Shown one piece after another: positions 60,210 to 64,000 of a DNA stretch of 64,000 bases. This DNA is from Lacisediminihabitans sp040549465 (lineage in GTDB: Bacteria > Actinomycetota > Actinomycetes > Actinomycetales > Microbacteriaceae). The stretch spans positions 62,001 to 126,000 of the forward strand of contig NZ_JBEPTL010000005.1 in the NCBI RefSeq assembly GCF_040549465.1, read 5' to 3'. A program made the position numbers and the translations under genes. The stretch's first letter is position 1, and each line of letters opens with the position of its first letter. The notes beneath the pieces are model-generated. The model had not been told where the DNA came from. It saw only the letters and a program-made list of their open reading frames with translations, and ran no database searches.

Positions 60210-61394
60210 TCAGGTCGTCATCGCCGCGATCGACTCCGGCGACAGTGCGTGATGGATGGCGAGCATGCTCGCACCGATCACCGCTGCGTCGGAGCCGGCC
60301 GCGGACTGCACGATGGTGAGGTGCTGTGTCGCGAGCGGCATCGACCGGGCGTAGACGAGTTCGCGCACGCCGGCGATCAGGTGTTCTCCGGCCTGGGCCA
60401 TCGATCCGCCGATCGCGATGACCGAGGGATTCACCAAACTCACACAGGCGGTCAGCACCTCGCCGAGATCGCGCCCGGCCTGGCGTACCGCCTGGATGGC
60501 CTGGATGTCGCCATGCTTCACCAGGTCGATGACGTCCTGGCCTGACCGGGTGTCGAGCCCGTCGGCCCTGAGCGCTGCGGCGATGGCGGGACCGGAGGCC
60601 ATGGCTTCGAGGCATCCGCGGTTTCCGCAGTGGCATGGCACGCCAGCGCCCCGCGGGATCTGCACGTGGCCGATGTCGCCGGCGATACCCTCGGCACCAC
60701 GCTGCAGCAGGCCGCCCGAGATCACGCCGGCGCCGATGCCGGTCGCGACCTTCACGAAGAGCAGGTGTTCGGTATCGGGCCAGGCCGCGGCGCGTTCGCC
60801 GAGCGCTGAGATGTTGACGTCGTTGTCGACAAGCACGGGCACCTGAAGATGCTGTTGTACCCAACCCGGAACGTCGAAGCCGTCCCATCCCGGCATGATC
60901 GGTGGATGCACCGGCCGGCCGGTGCTGTGCTGCACCGGACCCGGCAGTCCGATGCCGATGGCGATGAGTTCTCCGTGCTGTCTGTCCAGTTCGGCCAGCA
61001 GCTCACGGGCTTTCTCCACCATCCAGCCGAGCACGACCTCCGGCCCCTGGCCGATGTCGATGGCGCCACGGTGCTTGGCGAGTACGACGCCGGTGAGATC
61101 GGTGACGGCGAGCATGCCGTGGGAGGCGCCAAGGTCGGCGGCGAGTACCACTCGTGCGCCGGGGTTGAGAGCGAACCGCGAGGAGGGGCGCCCACCGGTC
61201 GAGACGGCGTCGCCGACGGGGGCGATGAGGCCGAGATGCATGAGGGCATCGACGCGCAGGGCGATCGTCGAACGGGCGAGGCCGGTGGTCTCGGCGAGTT
61301 CGGCACGGGTGCGCGGTTTGCCATCGCGCAGCAGTTGGAAGAGCTCGCCGGCCCCGCTGGCACCGAGCGCCGAATTACGACTTACATCGACCAT
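60210..61394 (-). CDS. ROK-family transcriptional repressor
   Basis: A 394-residue ROK protein. The N-terminal winged helix (ELFQLLRDGKPRTRAELAETTGLARSTIALRVDALMHLGLI) precedes a sugar-kinase-like domain with the zinc motif CHCGNRGCLE and GIGLPGPV. The ATG at 61394 is preferred to a TTG at 61406. It is divergent from the second dehydrogenase-isomerase pair. An inverted repeat lies between them, so it is likely to control both its own gene and that operon in response to a sugar. Confidence 0.92.
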   Translation of the reverse strand: MVDVSRNSALGASGAGELFQLLRDGKPRTRAELAETTGLARSTIALRVDALMHLGLIAPVGDAVSTGGRPSSRFALNPGARVVLAADLGASHGMLAVTDLTGVVLAKHRGAIDIGQGPEVVLGWMVEKARELLAELDRQHGELIAIGIGLPGPVQHSTGRPVHPPIMPGWDGFDVPGWVQQHLQVPVLVDNDVNISALGERAAAWPDTEHLLFVKVATGIGAGVISGGLLQRGAEGIAGDIGHVQIPRGAGVPCHCGNRGCLEAMASGPAIAAALRADGLDTRSGQDVIDLVKHGDIQAIQAVRQAGRDLGEVLTACVSLVNPSVIAIGGSMAQAGEHLIAGVRELVYARSMPLATQHLTIVQSAAGSDAAVIGASMLAIHHALSPESIAAMTT

Positions 61395-61432
61395 GGGCAC
61401 AGTCAATCACAGGGAACGTCGAGCGATGGTGC

Positions 61433-61458
61433 ACTTATGCCTGAGAGGTGGCATAAGT
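61433..61458. promoter_or_regulatory. Inverted repeat, ROK operator candidate
   Basis: ACTTATGCC (61433-61441) and GGCATAAGT (61450-61458) form a perfect 9-bp inverted repeat with an 8-bp spacer in the gap between the ROK gene and the dehydrogenase gene. Confidence 0.6.
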
Positions 61459-61485
61459 TGACTGATTCGTGTCAGAATCGACTGC

Positions 61486-62598
61486 ATGAGCAATGAGGCC
61501 GCCGGAGGGGGTGTCCGCGCCGGTTTTATCGGTGGCGGATTCATGACAGAGGTGCACAGTCGCGCTGTGCGAGCCGCGAGGGGAGTGCCCTACGGGGTCG
61601 CGTCTTCCAACCCGGCGAGTTCGGCCGATGCCGCCGCTCGCCTCGGCATCGCCAGGTCTTACGCCTCTCCTGACGAGCTGATAGCGGACCCCGACATCGA
61701 CGTGGTGCACATCTGCACTCCCAACACCACCCACGCCGGTTACGCATTCGCGGCCATCGCGGCTGGCAAGCACGTCGTCTGCGAGAAGCCGCTCGCGACA
61801 TCCGCTGCCGATGCTGACCGACTCGTCGCTGCCGTTGCCGTTGCAGGGATCACCGCGACGGTGCCATTCGTCTACCGCTTCCATCCGATGGTGCGCGAGG
61901 CGCGGGCGAAAGTCGCGGCCGGCGAGCTTGGCACACTGCTCACCATCGACGGCTCGTACCTGCAGGACTGGCTGCTGCTTTCCGAGGATGACAACTGGCG
62001 GGTCGACTCCGTGCTCGGCGGACCGTCGAGGGCGTTCGCCGATATCGGCTCGCACCTCTGCGACCTGGTCGAGTTCGTCACCGGTGATCGCATCACACGT
62101 CTCACCTCGACCACTCGTACTTTCTTCTCATCCCGGGCGACCAGCACGGACATCACCACCGAGGATGCCGTGGCCATCGTCGTCGAGACCCGCGGCGGTG
62201 CGATCGGCACGCTTCTGGTCTCGCAGGTCGCTCCTGGACGCAAGAACCGCCTGGCGATCGAGATCGCCGGCACCGCAGAGTCCATCGCCTTCGACCAGGA
62301 GCAGCCGGAGAGCCTGTGGCTCGGGCGGCGTGAAGGGTCGCAACTGATCATGCGCGATGGTGCGTGCCTCAGCCCTGATGCTGCCCGGCTGTCTGTGCTG
62401 CCGCCCGGACATCCGCTCGGCTACCAGGACGCGTTCACCGCCTTCGTGCAGGACAGCTATGCGGCCGTCGCGGGGGAGACCCCGGATGGCCTCCCGAGAT
62501 TCGAGGACGGCGCACGAGCTGCCCGACTCACCGAGGCAGTACTGGAGTCGGCGGCCGAGGGTCGCTGGGTCGAATTAGAGGAGAACACGAATGACTGA
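61486..62598 (+). CDS. Gfo/Idh/MocA-family oxidoreductase
   Basis: A 370-residue sugar dehydrogenase: AGFIGGGFMTEVHSRAV at the start (Rossmann), CEKPLATSAADADRLV (EKP motif), and RAFADIGSHLCDLVEFVTG with the catalytic Asp and His. It oxidises a sugar-like hydroxyl with NAD(P)+. No Shine-Dalgarno site precedes the ATG, so a leaderless transcript is possible. It overlaps the following isomerase gene by 8 bp and is divergent from the ROK repressor gene. Confidence 0.93.
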   Translation: MSNEAAGGGVRAGFIGGGFMTEVHSRAVRAARGVPYGVASSNPASSADAAARLGIARSYASPDELIADPDIDVVHICTPNTTHAGYAFAAIAAGKHVVCEKPLATSAADADRLVAAVAVAGITATVPFVYRFHPMVREARAKVAAGELGTLLTIDGSYLQDWLLLSEDDNWRVDSVLGGPSRAFADIGSHLCDLVEFVTGDRITRLTSTTRTFFSSRATSTDITTEDAVAIVVETRGGAIGTLLVSQVAPGRKNRLAIEIAGTAESIAFDQEQPESLWLGRREGSQLIMRDGACLSPDAARLSVLPPGHPLGYQDAFTAFVQDSYAAVAGETPDGLPRFEDGARAARLTEAVLESAAEGRWVELEENTND

Positions 62599-63607
62599 AT
62601 CCACCCACCCCGTCACCCTGTTCACCGGACAGTGGGCCGACCTGACGCTGGAGGAGGTCGCGAAGCACGCCAGCGAGTGGGGCTACGACGGCCTCGAGAT
62701 CGCCTGCTCGGGCGAACACCTCGACGTCTGGCGTGCCGCCGAGGACGACGCCTATTTGCAGGGTCGCCTCGACATCCTCGATCGCTACGGACTGAAGGTC
62801 TACGCGATCTCGAATCACCTCAAGGGTCAGGCGGTCTGCGACGACCCGATCGACTTCCGTCACCAGGCCATCGTCGGTTCCAAAGTCTGGGGTGACGGCG
62901 ACGCGGAGGGGGTGCGCCAGCGCGCAGCCGAGGAGCTGAAGCTCACGGCTAAAGTCGCCCGCAGGCTCGGCGTTGACACCGTGGTCGGCTTCACCGGATC
63001 GAAGATCTGGCCCTACGTTGCCCAGTTCCCGCCGGTGCCCGCCGCGGTCATCGACGCGGGCTACCAGGACTTCGCCAACCGCTGGAACCCGATCCTCGAC
63101 GTCTTTGACGGCGAGGGCGTGCGGTTCGCCCACGAGGTGCACCCGAGTGAGATCGCCTACGACTACTGGAGTACCGTCAGGTCGCTCGAGGCTATCGACC
63201 ACCGCGAGGCCTTCGGCCTCAATTGGGACCCCAGCCACATGATGTGGCAGAACATCGACCCTGTCGGTTTCATCGTCGACTTCGCCGACCGCATCTACCA
63301 CGTCGACTGCAAGGACACCCGGATGCGTCCGCAGAACGGTCGCGCCGGCGTGCTCGGTTCGCATCTCCCCTGGGGTGACCCGAAACGCGGCTGGGACTTC
63401 GTCTCCACCGGTCACGGCGATGTGCCGTGGGAGGACTCGTTCCGGGCGCTCGAGTCGATCGGCTACACCGGTCCGATCTCGGTCGAGTGGGAGGACGCCG
63501 GCATGGATCGCCTGCACGGCGCAGCCGAGGCTGTGGGGTTCGTGCGCTCGCTGCTCTGGAAGCTACCGACGGTATCCTTCGACGCGGCATTCAGTAACCA
63601 GGACTGA
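62591..63607 (+). CDS. Sugar phosphate isomerase/epimerase
   Basis: A 338-residue xylose-isomerase-like TIM-barrel enzyme. Its metal-site residues are in HEVHPSEIAYD, NWDPSHMMWQNID, HVDCKDTRM and VEWEDAG. It starts inside the end of the preceding dehydrogenase gene with GAGGAG upstream. Similar proteins follow sugar dehydrogenases in catabolism of keto-sugars or inositol isomers. Together with that dehydrogenase and the ROK repressor it forms a compact sugar-use unit. Confidence 0.92.
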   Translation: MTESTHPVTLFTGQWADLTLEEVAKHASEWGYDGLEIACSGEHLDVWRAAEDDAYLQGRLDILDRYGLKVYAISNHLKGQAVCDDPIDFRHQAIVGSKVWGDGDAEGVRQRAAEELKLTAKVARRLGVDTVVGFTGSKIWPYVAQFPPVPAAVIDAGYQDFANRWNPILDVFDGEGVRFAHEVHPSEIAYDYWSTVRSLEAIDHREAFGLNWDPSHMMWQNIDPVGFIVDFADRIYHVDCKDTRMRPQNGRAGVLGSHLPWGDPKRGWDFVSTGHGDVPWEDSFRALESIGYTGPISVEWEDAGMDRLHGAAEAVGFVRSLLWKLPTVSFDAAFSNQD

Positions 63608-63670
63608 TCCAGCCCTTTCTCCGGAAGGCCTTGACGGGGTTGTCATTCGTCATCTATTCTTATTCAATCG

Positions 63671-63688
63671 ATTAGTTGATCAACTAAT
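63671..63688. promoter_or_regulatory. Perfect 18-bp palindrome before an ArsR-type gene
   Basis: ATTAGTTGATCAACTAAT is perfectly palindromic and lies about 27 bp upstream of the ATG at 63715. ArsR-type repressors usually bind such sites in their own promoter, so it is probably the autoregulatory operator. Confidence 0.7.
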
Positions 63689-63714
63689 TGGTTGTCAATA
63701 AATCAGGAGCAGGG

Positions 63715-64000
63715 ATGACCATCGAATCGGGCGAGGACGATCAGCTCGATCGCGCATTCACCGCGCTCGGCGATGGCGTACGGCGGCAGATCGTCGCACG
63801 CCTCAGTCGGGGTCCGGCGACCGTCAACGAGCTCGCGGAACCATTCGCGATCAGTATTCAGGCGGTCTCGAAACACATCCAGGTACTCGAGCAGGCGGGA
63901 CTCGTCACGCGCACACGCGACGCCCAGCGCCGGCCGGTGCACCTGAATGCCGCGCGACTCGAAGCACTCACCGCGTGGATCGACCGCTACCGGTTGATCC
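63715..64000 (+). CDS. ArsR-family winged-helix regulator, cut by the window end
   Basis: The first 95 codons are seen. The winged helix is LDRAFTALGDGVRRQIVARLSRGPATVNELAEPFAISIQAVSKHIQVLEQAGLV, typical of ArsR regulators that pair with SRPBCC or other stress proteins. CAGGAGCAGGG precedes the ATG. The rest of the gene is beyond the window. The perfect palindrome at 63671-63688 suggests self-repression. Confidence 0.88.
   Translation, partial: MTIESGEDDQLDRAFTALGDGVRRQIVARLSRGPATVNELAEPFAISIQAVSKHIQVLEQAGLVTRTRDAQRRPVHLNAARLEALTAWIDRYRLI

Overview
The window comes from a high-GC Gram-positive bacterium, most likely an actinobacterium of the family Microbacteriaceae. The GC-rich codon use, frequent GTG starts, leaderless promoters, a NusG with a long acidic N-terminal extension, and the order MaoC-MaoC-murB ... 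aminotransferase, tRNA-Trp, secE, nusG ... rplK, rplA all point that way. The family placement is an inference; the tRNA, secE, nusG, rplK, rplA and murB calls are direct.

Layout. 1-4.0 kb: an epoxide hydrolase remnant, an ArsR/AHSA1 pair, an acyltransferase-3 membrane protein, a small membrane protein and a decayed DUF4143 ATPase. 4.1-7.5 kb: a self-regulated ribbon-helix-helix regulator, a DUF4097 protein and a DrrAB-type exporter. 7.7-21 kb: a catabolic locus with a sugar-type ABC importer (one permease frameshifted), alpha/beta hydrolase, HpaI-type aldolase, SDR, two histidinol-dehydrogenase-like enzymes, LacI regulator, SnoaL-like protein, bicupin, carbon-nitrogen hydrolase and LysR regulator. 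Five copies of a TGCATACGTATGC-like operator sit in its promoters, so LacI probably controls most of it. 21.1-29.4 kb: a GH13 alpha-glucosidase, a relE toxin remnant, a run of SDRs and a hydrolase under a MarR regulator, and an aldo/keto reductase plus DUF2316 gene under a TetR regulator. 29.6-32.7 kb: an NlpC/P60 hydrolase, an unrecognised 27-residue peptide gene with its own promoter and terminator, two MaoC dehydratases and murB.

32.7-42.7 kb: a PadR-controlled ABC-2 exporter, an ABC-2 exporter with a NarL-type two-component system, and a PspC envelope-stress cluster with its own two-component system. 42.8-45.4 kb: a DUF559 nuclease-like gene flanked by two near-identical hairpin repeats, an aspartate-type aminotransferase and tRNA-Trp. 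45.4-54.6 kb: secE, nusG, rplK and rplA, but nusG and rplK are separated by about 6.5 kb holding an MNT/HEPN toxin-antitoxin-like pair and a four-gene restriction-modification-like cassette (Xre regulator, two methyltransferase proteins, GIY-YIG/DEAD helicase).

54.7-64 kb: GNAT acetyltransferase, quinone oxidoreductase, DUF998 protein, YqaJ nuclease, then sugar-catabolism genes (two sugar phosphate isomerases/epimerases, two Gfo/Idh/MocA dehydrogenases, a ROK repressor) and the start of an ArsR-type regulator cut by the window edge. No rRNA, CRISPR array, transposase or prophage was seen.
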